Shown here piece after piece: positions 8,435 to 17,983 of a stretch of DNA of 64,000 bases (the stretch's first letter is position 1; the number at the start of each line of letters is the position of its first letter). The translations under genes and the position numbers were made by a program. The stretch comes from Janthinobacterium sp. J1-1 (lineage in GTDB: Bacteria; Pseudomonadota; Gammaproteobacteria; Burkholderiales; Burkholderiaceae_D): positions 2,728,001 to 2,792,000 of the forward strand of contig NZ_CP132339.1 of assembly GCF_030944405.1 (NCBI RefSeq), in the 5' to 3' direction. The notes under the pieces were generated by a model. It did no database searches. It saw only the letters and a program-made list of their open reading frames with translations, and had not been told where the DNA came from.

Positions 8435-9556
8435 GTGACCGCACCTATCCACATCCTTGTCGTTGACGACATCGCGCAAAACCTGGTTGCCCTTGAGGCC
8501 GTGCTGGCCCGGCCCGGCATCGTCATCCTGAAAGCCGGTTCGGGCGCCGAAGCGCTGGAAATCCTGCTCAACCAGGAAGTGGCGCTGGCTCTGCTGGACG
8601 TGCAGATGCCGCAGATGGACGGCTTCGAGCTGGCCGAACTGATACGCGGCAGCGCGCGTACGCGCGACATTCCCCTGATCTTCCTGACGGCCGCCACGCG
8701 CGAGCCCACCTACAGTTTTCGCGGCTACGAGGCGGGCGCGGTCGACTTCCTGTTCAAGCCGGTCGACGTCAAGGCGCTGCAAAGCAAGGTGCAGGTGCTG
8801 GTGCAGCTGTACCAGCAAAAGCGCGAACTGTCCTCCCAGCTTACCGAACTCAAGCACGCGCTGCACCTGAACGAATTGTTTACGGCCGTGCTGGGTCACG
8901 ACCTGCGCACGCCGCTGTCGGTGGTGATGAACGGCGCCATGCTGCTGCCGATGATGAGCGAGCATCCGAAGGTCATCATCACGGCGCAGCGCATCGAGAG
9001 CAGCGCCAAGCGCATGGCGCGCATGGTCGATCAGCTGCTGGATCTGGCGCGCATCCGGTCGGGCACCATGGAGCTGCGCTGCGGCATGCACGACTACCTG
9101 GCGCTGGCGCAGGCCATCGTCGATGAATTCGACATGCCGGGCCAGCCGGCGCGCATCACGCTCAGCCATGTGGGCGAACTGCATGCCCAGTGCGATGCGG
9201 GGCTGTTGTCGCAAGTCATATCCAACCTGCTGGCCAATGCGCTGACGCACGGCGAACCGGGCGCGCCGGTGCAAATGGTGCTCGACGGGCGCGCCGCCGA
9301 CCATGTGGAAATACGCGTGGTCAACCGGGGCGAACTTGATCCTTCGCTGCTGCCGGCCCTGTTCGAACCGTTCCACCAGAGCGGTGAAAAGCGCAGGACG
9401 GGGCAGGGCCTGGGGCTGGGCCTGTACACGGTCGACATGTTCATCAAGGCGCATGGCGGCACGGTGCAGGTGAGTTCCTCCGCCACCCAGGGCACCATCT
9501 TCACGCTGAATCTGCCGCGCCAGTGCGATCCCGCTGCGCAAGTGGCAATACCATGA
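8435..9556 (+). CDS. Hybrid protein: N-terminal receiver and histidine kinase
   Basis: A 373-residue protein with a receiver domain first (HILVVDDIAQN, phospho-acceptor Asp in ALLDVQMPQMDG, conserved Lys in FLFKPVDV), then a short coiled linker, a HisKA domain with the H-box GHDLRTPLS, and an HATPase domain ending GLGLGLYTVDMFIKAHGG. It has no sensor or membrane segment, so its input probably comes through phosphorylation of the receiver. The start is a GTG at 8435. Its stop overlaps the next start (ATGA at 9553-9556), indicating translational coupling to the large hybrid kinase. Confidence 0.92.
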   Translation: MTAPIHILVVDDIAQNLVALEAVLARPGIVILKAGSGAEALEILLNQEVALALLDVQMPQMDGFELAELIRGSARTRDIPLIFLTAATREPTYSFRGYEAGAVDFLFKPVDVKALQSKVQVLVQLYQQKRELSSQLTELKHALHLNELFTAVLGHDLRTPLSVVMNGAMLLPMMSEHPKVIITAQRIESSAKRMARMVDQLLDLARIRSGTMELRCGMHDYLALAQAIVDEFDMPGQPARITLSHVGELHAQCDAGLLSQVISNLLANALTHGEPGAPVQMVLDGRAADHVEIRVVNRGELDPSLLPALFEPFHQSGEKRRTGQGLGLGLYTVDMFIKAHGGTVQVSSSATQGTIFTLNLPRQCDPAAQVAIP

Positions 9557-12500
9557 GCGACTCCATGGATAACGATCAGCCGCGCGGCGGCGGCATTACC
9601 GGCGAGCTGGTGCGCAAGCTGGACTGGTCCGCCACCAGCCTGGGCGCCATCTCCGGCTGGCCGGCCAACCTGCGCACCAGCGTCGACATCGTGCTCAATT
9701 CGCCGATGGCGATGGTGCTGATGTGGGGCCCCGAGCATGTGATGATCTATAACGACGAATATATCAAGATTGCGGCCGGGCGCCATCCGGCCGCGCTGGG
9801 CGGCACCGTGCCCGATGTCTGGCCCGAAATATGGGACTGGAATGCGCGCATCCTCGAAGCGGGCCTGCGTGGCGAAACCCAGGTGCACCGTGAATGCGCG
9901 CTGCCGCTGCTGCGCGACGGCGTGCCGGTCGACCAGTATTTCGACCTGTTCTACACGCCCGTGCACGGCGCTGGCGGCCAGGTCGACGGCGTGCTGTGCA
10001 CGGCGCTGGAACTGACGGCGCGTCTGGAAGAGGGCCGCCAGCTCAAGCTGGCCACGGCCGAACTGGGCGCCGTCAATCACGCGCTGCAGGCCGAGGCGGA
10101 AGCGGCGCGCGACGCCAACCGGCGCGTGGCCGAAGAGCGCGGCCTGTTGCGCGCCCTGTTCGAACAGGCGCCCAGCTTCATGGCCGTGCTGCGCGGTCCG
10201 CAACATGTTTTCGAGCTGGCCAACGAACACTATATCCGCCTGGTCGGACGCAGTGAATTGCTGGGAAAAAGCGTGGCAGAGGCCTTGCCGGAAGTGCGCG
10301 AACAGGGTTTTATCGACCTGCTCGACGAGGTCTACCGCACCGGCGTGCCGTTCGAAGGGCGCCAGCTGAAAGTCGACCTGGCCACCGCCGACGGCAAGCA
10401 AAGGCAGCGCCATATCGATTTCGTCTACCAGCCGATCAAGGATGACGACGGCGTGGTCGGCGGCATCCTGGTCGAAGGCAGCGATGTCACGGAACGCATC
10501 GAGGGCGAAGAGCGCTTGCGCCTGGCGCAGCAGGCCGGCGGCATCGGCACCTTCGAGTGGTTTCCTGACACCGGCAAGATGGATGTCTCGCCGACCTTCC
10601 GCCGCATCTGGGGCATCGCCGACGATGCACTCGTCACGCAGCAATTGCTGGTGAGCCTGGTCGACCGGCGTGACCTGGAAAAAGTCGGGCCCAGCCGCAT
10701 GCAGCTGGCGCAAAACCCGCTCGAATATGTGGAATACCGCGTGCGCCGCCCGCTGGACGGCGAAGTGCGCTGGATCGCGCGCCAGGGCGAAGTGGTCGAC
10801 GGCCCGGCGCCGGGGCAGCGCCGCTATGTCGGCGTGTCTTTTGACGTGACCGAGCGGCGCCTGATCGAAAATGAACTGCACGCCAGCCAGGAGCGCATGG
10901 CCGCCATCTTCGGCCAGGCTTCGGTCGGCCTGTCGGAACTGGGCCTGGACGGCAGCTTCCAGCGCGTCAACGGCGCCCTGTGCACCATGCTGGGCCGCTC
11001 TTCCGAAGAGCTGCTGAGCATGAACATGAACGACATCATGCATCCGGACGATGTGCCGGGCAATACCCTGCTGTTCCGGCGCCTGGTGGAAACGGGCGAA
11101 TCATTCAGTCTGGAAAAACGCTACCTGAAGCCGGACGGCATGCAGGTGTGGGTGTCGAGCAATGTCAGCCGCCTGGTCGATGAGCATGGTCAAACGCGTG
11201 CCCTGATCGCCGTCAAGACCGATATCACGGAACGGCGGCGCATCGAAAAAGCGCTGCATGAATTGAACGAAACCCTCGAGCACCGGGTCGAACAGGAAGT
11301 GGGCGAGCGCACCAAGGCCGAAGACGCCTTGCGCCAGGCGCAAAAAATGGAAGCCGTGGGGCAACTGACGGGGGGCATCGCGCATGACTTCAACAATGTG
11401 CTGCAAATTATCTCGGGCAATCTGCACCTGCTGCACCATTTGTCCGGCAACGACGGCGTGATGCGCCAGCGCCTGGACACGGCGATCGCCGCCGTCGAGC
11501 GCGGCGCCAAGCTGTCGTCGCATTTGCTGGCCTTTGCCCGCCGCCAGCCACTGCAGCCGGTGGTGGCCGACCTGTCGCGCGTGGTGCGCAACATGGATGC
11601 GCTGTTGCGGCGCGCCCTGGGCGAAGCGATCGATATCGTGCTGGTGGGCGGCGCCGGCCTGTGGAATACCCTGGTCGACCGCGGCCAGATCGAAAACGTG
11701 ATTTTGAACCTGGCCATCAATGCGCGCGACGCCATGGATGGCGCGGGCAAGCTGACCATCGAGATGGGCAATGTGGTGCTTGACGAGCAGTATGTGCACA
11801 ACCTGGACGTGCCGGCCGGCCAGTACGTGATGCTGTCGGTCACCGATACCGGCAAGGGCATGAGCGGGCCGGTGCTGCAGCGCGCGTTTGAACCGTTCTT
11901 TACCACCAAGCCCGAAGGCGCCGGCACCGGCCTGGGCTTGTCGATGGCGTATGGTTTTGTGACGCAAAGCCGTGGCCATATCCGCATCTACAGCGAACCG
12001 GGCCATGGCACGGGCGTGAAGATCTACCTGCCGCGCACCCTGATGGCGGAAGCGGCGGACGAGGAGGAACTGAGCGGCGTGGTCACGGGCGGTACCGAAA
12101 CCGTGCTGGTGGTGGAAGACGACGTGGGTGTGCGCGCCACCGTGGTCGACATGCTGGGCAACCTGGGCTACAAGGTATTGAAAGCGGAAGACGGCGAAAG
12201 CGCGCTGGCCGTGCTGCAAAGCGGTGCGCAGATCGATTTGCTGTTTACCGACGTGATCATGCCGGGACCCGTGCGCAGCACCGACATGGCGCGCATGGCG
12301 CGCGAGATGCAGCCCGATATCGCCGTGCTGTTTACCTCCGGCTATGCGCAGGACGTGATCGTGCACGAAGGACGGCTGGACGCGGGGGTGGAGTTGCTGA
12401 GCAAACCGTACCGGCGCGAAGAACTGGCGCGCAAGCTGCGCCATGTGCTGGCCAACCGCCAGCAGCAACTGCGCGCGCGCCAGTTCGACTGGTCTGCCAC

Positions 12501-12927
12501 GCCAAACGATGGCGCGGCGGCGGCCGGCACGCCGGGCCTGGACCTGACGGGCCACGCGCCGGTGCCACAGGGAGACGTGCCGACTTCGATGAAAATCCTC
12601 GTCGTGGAAGACAACCTCGATTCCCAGCTGATGGTCTGCGAACTGGTGGGCATGCTGGGACATACGGTGAGCGGCGTGTCGGACGGCGAATCGGCGTGGG
12701 AATTGCTCAATGAGCAAGAATTCGATATCCTGTTTACCGATGTCAGCCTGCCTGGCATGTCCGGCATCGCGCTGGCGCGCATGGTGCTGCGCGACAAGCC
12801 TGGCATGCGCATCATCTTTTCCACCGGCTACGGCAAGGAATCGATGGACGAACTGGGCTTTTCCGCCAGCGTGCTGCGCAAGCCCTACGACCTGCTGGAA
12901 CTGCAGGCGGCGCTGGAACAATCGTAA
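9553..12927 (+). CDS. Multi-PAS hybrid histidine kinase with two receiver domains
   Basis: A 1124-residue soluble kinase. About four PAS domains fill residues 15-570; the second to fourth each end in a PAC-type motif (DVTERIEGEERL, DVTERRLIENEL, DITERRRIEKAL). A coiled stretch then leads to a HisKA domain with H-box GGIAHDFNNVLQ, an HATPase domain (DTGKGM, GTGLGLSMAYGF), and two receivers (VLVVEDDVGVR with FTDVIMPG; ILVVEDNLDSQ with FTDVSLPG). No membrane helix is seen, so it senses cytoplasmic signals. It ends the cheR-cheB-kinase cluster and is followed at once by a terminator. No DNA-binding output lies in the cluster. Confidence 0.93.
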   Translation: MSDSMDNDQPRGGGITGELVRKLDWSATSLGAISGWPANLRTSVDIVLNSPMAMVLMWGPEHVMIYNDEYIKIAAGRHPAALGGTVPDVWPEIWDWNARILEAGLRGETQVHRECALPLLRDGVPVDQYFDLFYTPVHGAGGQVDGVLCTALELTARLEEGRQLKLATAELGAVNHALQAEAEAARDANRRVAEERGLLRALFEQAPSFMAVLRGPQHVFELANEHYIRLVGRSELLGKSVAEALPEVREQGFIDLLDEVYRTGVPFEGRQLKVDLATADGKQRQRHIDFVYQPIKDDDGVVGGILVEGSDVTERIEGEERLRLAQQAGGIGTFEWFPDTGKMDVSPTFRRIWGIADDALVTQQLLVSLVDRRDLEKVGPSRMQLAQNPLEYVEYRVRRPLDGEVRWIARQGEVVDGPAPGQRRYVGVSFDVTERRLIENELHASQERMAAIFGQASVGLSELGLDGSFQRVNGALCTMLGRSSEELLSMNMNDIMHPDDVPGNTLLFRRLVETGESFSLEKRYLKPDGMQVWVSSNVSRLVDEHGQTRALIAVKTDITERRRIEKALHELNETLEHRVEQEVGERTKAEDALRQAQKMEAVGQLTGGIAHDFNNVLQIISGNLHLLHHLSGNDGVMRQRLDTAIAAVERGAKLSSHLLAFARRQPLQPVVADLSRVVRNMDALLRRALGEAIDIVLVGGAGLWNTLVDRGQIENVILNLAINARDAMDGAGKLTIEMGNVVLDEQYVHNLDVPAGQYVMLSVTDTGKGMSGPVLQRAFEPFFTTKPEGAGTGLGLSMAYGFVTQSRGHIRIYSEPGHGTGVKIYLPRTLMAEAADEEELSGVVTGGTETVLVVEDDVGVRATVVDMLGNLGYKVLKAEDGESALAVLQSGAQIDLLFTDVIMPGPVRSTDMARMAREMQPDIAVLFTSGYAQDVIVHEGRLDAGVELLSKPYRREELARKLRHVLANRQQQLRARQFDWSATPNDGAAAAGTPGLDLTGHAPVPQGDVPTSMKILVVEDNLDSQLMVCELVGMLGHTVSGVSDGESAWELLNEQEFDILFTDVSLPGMSGIALARMVLRDKPGMRIIFSTGYGKESMDELGFSASVLRKPYDLLELQAALEQS

Positions 12928-12928
12928 G

Positions 12929-12950
12929 CCGGGCAATCTTGCCCGGTTTT
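12929..12950 (+). terminator. Rho-independent terminator after the sensor-kinase cluster
   Basis: A hairpin with arms CCGGGCAA and TTGCCCGG, directly after the kinase stop codon, followed by TTTT. It separates the signalling cluster from the MAPEG gene. Confidence 0.8.
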
Positions 12951-12969
12951 AACTAACTGAAAGGCAAGC

Positions 12970-13368
12970 ATGACTCCTGAACTGACGATACTCGGCTGGA
13001 CCCTGGTGCTGGCGCTGGTGCAGATCTTCCTGCCATCGAGTGCCCGCACGCGCGAGACCGGCGCCGCCTACAACATGAGCGCGCGCGACGAGCCGGGGCC
13101 GCCGGTGGGCAAGGTCACGGCCCGCCTGAGAAGGGCGCAGGCCAACCTGTCCGAAACCCTGCCGCTGTTCGCCGCCGCCGTGCTGATCGCACACGTGACG
13201 GCCGTGCACAACAGCCTGACCCTGTACGGCGCGGCCCTGTACCTGGCGGCGCGCGTGCTGTACGTGCCGCTGTATGCGTTCGGCATTCCTGTCGTGCGCA
13301 CCCTGGTGTGGGGCGTTTCCTTCGTCGGCCTGCTGATGATCTTGTGGGCAATTCTGTTTCCCTCCTGA
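12970..13368 (+). CDS. MAPEG-family membrane protein
   Basis: A 132-residue inner-membrane protein with about four predicted helices and the bacterial MAPEG pattern: an N-terminal helix, a polar loop ending in RLRRAQANLSETLPLFAAAV, then ALYLAARVLYVPLYAFGIPVVRTLVWGVSF written here as consecutive helices near residues 70-130. MAPEG proteins include glutathione-dependent enzymes, but most bacterial members of this subtype have no proven function. The ATG follows GAAAGGCAAGC. It stands alone between a terminator and recQ. Confidence 0.82.
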   Translation: MTPELTILGWTLVLALVQIFLPSSARTRETGAAYNMSARDEPGPPVGKVTARLRRAQANLSETLPLFAAAVLIAHVTAVHNSLTLYGAALYLAARVLYVPLYAFGIPVVRTLVWGVSFVGLLMILWAILFPS

Positions 13369-13487
13369 ACCACTTCCTGAAATCCTACAGGGGCTGTGGC
13401 AGGCGTCCTATGGCGCACACACCGGCCCAACCGTAGAGTGAATACCAGCTGGCGCACGGGCGCCGGCATTCACCATACGGACACAAG

Positions 13488-15209
13488 ATGGCCACCATCG
13501 CCACTGCATTACCCGAGACCGCCGGCAAGACGCCGGGCAAAAAGATCCAGCGCCTGCTGCGCTCCGTGTTCGGCGTCGCGCGCCTGCGCCCAGGCCAGCA
13601 GGACGTGATCGACAGCGTGCTGGCCGGCCGCGACACCCTGGCCATCATGCCCACCGGCAGCGGCAAGTCGCTGTGCTATCAGATTCCCGCCTCCTTGCTG
13701 CCGGGCCCGACCCTGGTGGTGTCGCCATTGATCTCGCTGATGAAAGACCAGCAGGAAAAGCTGGCCGGCCTGGGCATTACCGCCGTGCAACTCAACAGCA
13801 GCCTGTCGCGCGCCGAAGAACAGGACGCCATCGCCACCATCGCGGCCGGCGGCAAGGTGATTATTTTTTGCACGCCGGAACGGCTGGCCACCGCCGAGTT
13901 CCTGGCGCTGCTGGCCGCCACGCCACCGTCGCTGGTGGTGATCGACGAAGCCCATTGCATTTCGCAGTGGGGCCATGATTTCAGGCCCGCCTACCTGGAA
14001 ATCGCCGCCGCCCTGCGCGCGCTGGGCCGCCCGCCGGTGCTGGCGCTGACGGCCACCGCCACCGACGACGTCGTCGACGATATTGGCGCCCAGCTCGATA
14101 CGCGCAAGCTGCATATCGTCAATACCGGTATCTACCGTGACAACCTGCGCTACAGCGTGATCCAGGTCACCAATGCCGGCGAAAAACAGGATCAGGTGTT
14201 GCGCCTGCTGCGTGAGACGGCCGGTGTCGGCATCGTCTATGCGGCCACCGTCAAGGCTGTCGAAGCGCTGGCGGAGAAACTGCAGGAGCTCGGTGAAAGC
14301 GTGACCTGCTACCACGGCAAGCTGTCGGCGCGCGAACGCAAGGAACACCAGGACCTGTTCATGCGCGGCGAGCGCCGCATCATGGTGGCCACCAACGCCT
14401 TCGGCATGGGCATCGACAAACCCGACACGCGCTTCGTGATCCACCTGCAGGTGCCGGCCAACCTGGAAGCGTACTACCAGGAATCGGGACGGGCCGGGCG
14501 CGACGGCCTGCCGGCCGACTGCACCTTGCTGTACTTCCAGGAAGACAAGCGGGTGCAGCAATTTTTTCTTGCCAAGCATTATCCGACCGCCACCGAACTG
14601 GCGGCCATCGTGCTCGAAGCGCAGGAGTTGCCGGCCACGTTTACCTTCGATGCGCTGGCCGGGCGCCTGCCCGATTTCTCCGATGGCCACCTGAAAGTGT
14701 GTCTGAAGCTGTTGAAGGACGGCAAGCTGCTGCGCCAGGACCGCAAGCTCGGCTATTGCCTGAAAGCGGTGACGGCCAGGACGCCGTCGTATGCGCAGCT
14801 GGAACAGATCTATATTGAAAAGCAGGAACGCGACAAGCAGGCGCTGGAACAGATGGTGGCCTATGCGCAGAGCGGCTTTTGCCGCTGGAAGCTGCTGCTC
14901 GATTATTTTGGCGACGCCGGTGATTTTGAGCGCTGCTGCAGCTGCGACAACTGCCTGTCGCCGCCGGCCGTGTCGGCGCCGATCACCTTCGATGAGCACT
15001 TGCAGATAAGCACCCTGGCGCCGGCGCTGCCGGAAGTGCCGGAAGTGCAAAAAGCGCCGGCGACGCCGCCGATCGCCGTCGGCAGCCGGGTGCGCGTGCC
15101 GCGCTTTCATATCGGCACGGTGCTGTCGGTGGCGGGCGACCAGGTCACCATCGAGTTTCCTGAAAACACCACCAAGACGTTCATGGCCGAATTCGTCGCG
15201 CCAGCCTGA
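13488..15209 (+). CDS. recQ: RecQ-family ATP-dependent DNA helicase
   Basis: A 573-residue 3'-5' DNA helicase. It has motif 0 (LRPGQQDVI), Walker A (MPTGSGKSLCYQIP), the DEAH box (VVIDEAHCISQWGHDFRP), motif III (LTATAT), the C-terminal helicase motifs (ATNAFGMGIDKPD, QESGRAGRDG) and zinc-binding cysteines (FCRWKLLLDYFG, RCCSCDNC). The region after the zinc domain is a short SH3-like tail (GSRVRVPRFHIGTVLS); no HRDC domain is seen, so this is not an E. coli-type RecQ. It sits 84 bases upstream of the ligase-associated cassette on the same strand, and a shared role in repair is likely. No clear ribosome site precedes the ATG. Confidence 0.93.
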   Translation: MATIATALPETAGKTPGKKIQRLLRSVFGVARLRPGQQDVIDSVLAGRDTLAIMPTGSGKSLCYQIPASLLPGPTLVVSPLISLMKDQQEKLAGLGITAVQLNSSLSRAEEQDAIATIAAGGKVIIFCTPERLATAEFLALLAATPPSLVVIDEAHCISQWGHDFRPAYLEIAAALRALGRPPVLALTATATDDVVDDIGAQLDTRKLHIVNTGIYRDNLRYSVIQVTNAGEKQDQVLRLLRETAGVGIVYAATVKAVEALAEKLQELGESVTCYHGKLSARERKEHQDLFMRGERRIMVATNAFGMGIDKPDTRFVIHLQVPANLEAYYQESGRAGRDGLPADCTLLYFQEDKRVQQFFLAKHYPTATELAAIVLEAQELPATFTFDALAGRLPDFSDGHLKVCLKLLKDGKLLRQDRKLGYCLKAVTARTPSYAQLEQIYIEKQERDKQALEQMVAYAQSGFCRWKLLLDYFGDAGDFERCCSCDNCLSPPAVSAPITFDEHLQISTLAPALPEVPEVQKAPATPPIAVGSRVRVPRFHIGTVLSVAGDQVTIEFPENTTKTFMAEFVAPA

Positions 15210-15293
15210 GTCTGCCTGAGTGTGCGCTGTCGAACAACGCCGGTGGCGGCGCATGGCTAGAATGGTTCCATTCGAGGATGACATGGAACTGGC

Positions 15294-16349
15294 ATGAGCG
15301 ACATGGTGGTAGTGCGCAAGGAAGGCCTGTATTGTGTGCCGGGCCAGTTTTACATCGACCCGTGGCGCCCGGTCGAGCGCGCCATCATTACCCATGCGCA
15401 CGCCGACCATGCGCGCGTGGGCCATGGCCATTACCTGAGCGCGCAATCCGGCGTGAAGGTGCTGCAGTCGCGCCTGGGTCCCGTCAATATCCAGGGCCTG
15501 GCATATGGCGAGCGCATCAATCAAAACGGCGTGACCGTCTCGCTGCACCCGGCCGGCCATGTGCTCGGTTCCGCCCAGGTGCGCATGGAATGCGGTGGCG
15601 AAGTGTGGGTGGCCTCGGGCGACTACAAGCTGGAGTCCGACCCGACCTGCCTGCCGTTCGAACCGGTGCGCTGCCATACCTTCATCACCGAATCGACGTT
15701 TGGTTTGCCGATCTACCGCTGGCAGCCGTCGCAAACCATCTACGACGAGATCAACCAGTGGTGGCGCAAGAACGCCGCCGAAGGGCGCACCAGCGTGCTG
15801 TTCTGCTATGCCTTCGGCAAGGCCCAGCGCATCCTGGCCGGGCTCGACCCCGAGATCGGCCCGATTATTTGCCATGGCGCGGCGCAGGCCTTGACCGAGG
15901 TCTACCGTGCCTCTGGCGTCATCTTGCCGCATACCGTGATGGTGGGCGATGTGACGGACAAGGCGGCCCTGAAGACGTCGATCGTGATCGCGCCGCCGTC
16001 GGCCGCCGGCTCGCCCTGGATGAAACGCTTCGGCGACTACAGCGATGCGTTCGCCAGCGGCTGGATGCTGCTGCGCGGTGCGCGCCGCCGGCGTGGCGTC
16101 GATCGCGGCTTTGTCCTGTCGGACCACGCCGACTGGCCCGGCCTGATGCGCGCCATCAAGGCGACGGAAGCCGAGCGCGTGATCGTCACGCATGGCTCGA
16201 TCCCCACCATGGTGCGCTGGCTGCAGCAGAACGGCTGGCAGGCGGGCGGCTTCGAGACGGAATATGGCGATGACGAAGCGGCCGACGCGGTAGCCGGCGC
16301 CGTCAATGAAGCAGTGGCCGCCGCCGCCGACGAGGCGCCCCATGCGTGA
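15294..16349 (+). CDS. Ligase-associated DNA exonuclease (MBL fold, beta-CASP-like)
   Basis: A 351-residue metallo-beta-lactamase-fold protein of the ligase-associated exonuclease family, related to Artemis/SNM1 and mRNA 3'-end processing factors. The metal-binding motif is ITHAHADHARVGHG near residue 35; further ligands lie in HPAGHVLGSAQ, WVASGDYK and VLSDHADWPG. It is the first gene of a four-gene cassette (exonuclease, ligase, helicase, phosphoesterase) found in many bacteria and thought to act in DNA damage repair. Its end overlaps the ligase start by eight bases. A TAGAAT hexamer at 15258-15263 could be a local -10 box. Confidence 0.92.
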   Translation: MSDMVVVRKEGLYCVPGQFYIDPWRPVERAIITHAHADHARVGHGHYLSAQSGVKVLQSRLGPVNIQGLAYGERINQNGVTVSLHPAGHVLGSAQVRMECGGEVWVASGDYKLESDPTCLPFEPVRCHTFITESTFGLPIYRWQPSQTIYDEINQWWRKNAAEGRTSVLFCYAFGKAQRILAGLDPEIGPIICHGAAQALTEVYRASGVILPHTVMVGDVTDKAALKTSIVIAPPSAAGSPWMKRFGDYSDAFASGWMLLRGARRRRGVDRGFVLSDHADWPGLMRAIKATEAERVIVTHGSIPTMVRWLQQNGWQAGGFETEYGDDEAADAVAGAVNEAVAAAADEAPHA

Positions 16350-17973
16350 ATTCGCCCGCCTGTATGCCGAGCTCGACGAGACCACCTCGACCAGCCGCAA
16401 GCTGGCCGCGCTGCAAGCGTATTTCAGCAGCGCCTCGCCCGAGAATGCGGCCTGGGCCGTGTATTTCCTGGCCGGCGGCAAGCCGCGCCAGGCCGTGCCG
16501 ACCAAATTGCTGCGCGAATACGCGACCGAAGCGGCCGTGCTCGACACCTGGCTGTTCGACGAGGCCTATCACGCCGTGGGCGACCTGGCCGAAACCATCG
16601 CCCTGATCCTGCCCGCGCCCGGCCATGTCAGCGATATCGGCCTGGCCGAGTGGGTCGAACAGCGCATCGCGCCCTTGCGCGGCGCCGCCCCCGAGGCCAT
16701 CCGCAGCGCCTTGCTGGGCTTTTGGGATGAGCTGGAAACGCGCGAACGCTTTCTGTTGATCAAGCTGATCGGAGGCGGCTTCCGGGTCGGCGTGTCGAAA
16801 CTGCTGGTGACGCGCGCGCTGAGCGCCATCGCGGCGGTCGACAGCAAGCTGATCGCGCAGCGCCTGATGGGCTGGACCGATGGCAAGGTCAGCCCCACCG
16901 GCGCGGGATTTTTAAAACTGATCAGCGAGGAGAGCGACGGCGAACATGCGCTGCGCGGCGGCCAGCCCTATCCCTTTTTCCTGGCCCACCCCTTGCAGGC
17001 GGCGCCGGAAACGCTGGGCGAGGTCGGCGACTGGCTGGTCGAATGGAAATACGACGGGATGCGGGCCCAGTTGTTGCGGCGCGACGGCACCACCTGGCTG
17101 TGGTCGCGCGGCGAAGAACTGATCACGGAACGCTTTCCCGAACTGGCGCACATCGCGCTTCCGGAAGGCTGCGTGATCGATGGCGAGATTCTGATCTGGC
17201 AGCCGGGCGACACGCCATCGCCGTTTGCCGACCTGCAAAAGCGCATGGGCCGCAAGACGGTGTCCAACAAGCTGCTGGCCGAATTGCCGGCCGCCCTGGT
17301 CGCCTACGATGTGCTGGAGCTCGATGGTGTCGACATCCGCCACCTGCCGCAGCACGAGCGGCGCGCACTGCTGCTCACCCTGGTGGAAAAGATTGCCGAC
17401 CCGGCGCTGCGCCTGTCGCCGCGCATCACGGCCGGCAGTTGGGAAGAACTGGCGGCGATCCGCAGCGAATCGCGTGCGCGCGGCGTGGAAGGCATGATGC
17501 TCAAGGCGGTCTCGGCCGCTTACGGCGTGGGCCGCACCAAGGATGTGGGCACCTGGTGGAAATGGAAGATCGATCCGTTTTCCGTCGACGCCGTGCTGAT
17601 CTATGCCCAGGCGGGCCATGGGCGGCGCGCCTCGCTGTACACCGACTACACTTTTGCCGTATGGGATGACGATGAAGACGGGCAGCGCAAGCTGGTGCCG
17701 TTCGCCAAGGCGTATTCGGGCCTGACGGATGCCGAAATCGGCAAGGTCGACGCCGTGATCCGCAAGACCACCATCGAAAAATTCGGCCCCGTGCGCAGCG
17801 TGAAGCCGACCCTGGTGTTCGAGATCGGCTTCGAGGGCATCGCAGCGTCCAGCCGGCACAAGGCCGGCATCGCGGTGCGCTTTCCGCGCATCCTGCGCCA
17901 GCGCGACGACAAGGCGATTGCCGATGCCGATACGCTGGACACCCTGAAAGCCTTGCTGACGGGTGTGCCATGA
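16342..17973 (+). CDS. ATP-dependent DNA ligase of the ligase-associated cassette
   Basis: A 543-residue ATP-dependent DNA ligase. An N-terminal DNA-binding domain (1-200) is followed by the adenylation domain with the active-site lysine in [10 protein letters not shown], then motifs [16 protein letters not shown] and WWKWKID, and an OB-fold domain (about 420-543). The start at 16342 was chosen because it overlaps the preceding stop by eight bases and because sequence before it is compositionally the tail of the exonuclease gene. The organism should also carry the NAD-dependent LigA, so this enzyme is for repair. It lies between its exonuclease and helicase partners. Confidence 0.93.
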   Translation: MREFARLYAELDETTSTSRKLAALQAYFSSASPENAAWAVYFLAGGKPRQAVPTKLLREYATEAAVLDTWLFDEAYHAVGDLAETIALILPAPGHVSDIGLAEWVEQRIAPLRGAAPEAIRSALLGFWDELETRERFLLIKLIGGGFRVGVSKLLVTRALSAIAAVDSKLIAQRLMGWTDGKVSPTGAGFLKLISEESDGEHALRGGQPYPFFLAHPLQAAPETLGEVGDWLVEWKYDGMRAQLLRRDGTTWLWSRGEELITERFPELAHIALPEGCVIDGEILIWQPGDTPSPFADLQKRMGRKTVSNKLLAELPAALVAYDVLELDGVDIRHLPQHERRALLLTLVEKIADPALRLSPRITAGSWEELAAIRSESRARGVEGMMLKAVSAAYGVGRTKDVGTWWKWKIDPFSVDAVLIYAQAGHGRRASLYTDYTFAVWDDDEDGQRKLVPFAKAYSGLTDAEIGKVDAVIRKTTIEKFGPVRSVKPTLVFEIGFEGIAASSRHKAGIAVRFPRILRQRDDKAIADADTLDTLKALLTGVP

Positions 17974-17983
17974 AAGGAAGGCC

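Noticed and set aside
9094..11043. A 649-codon minus-strand open frame opposite the hybrid kinases
   Set aside because: Antisense shadow of receiver/kinase and PAS coding sequence, without recognisable domains.
13509..16547. A 1012-codon open frame on the minus strand across recQ and the exonuclease gene
   Set aside because: It lies antisense to two well-supported genes, its translation is His/Arg/Gln/Gly-rich low-complexity sequence without any domain, and such frames are expected opposite GC-rich codon usage.
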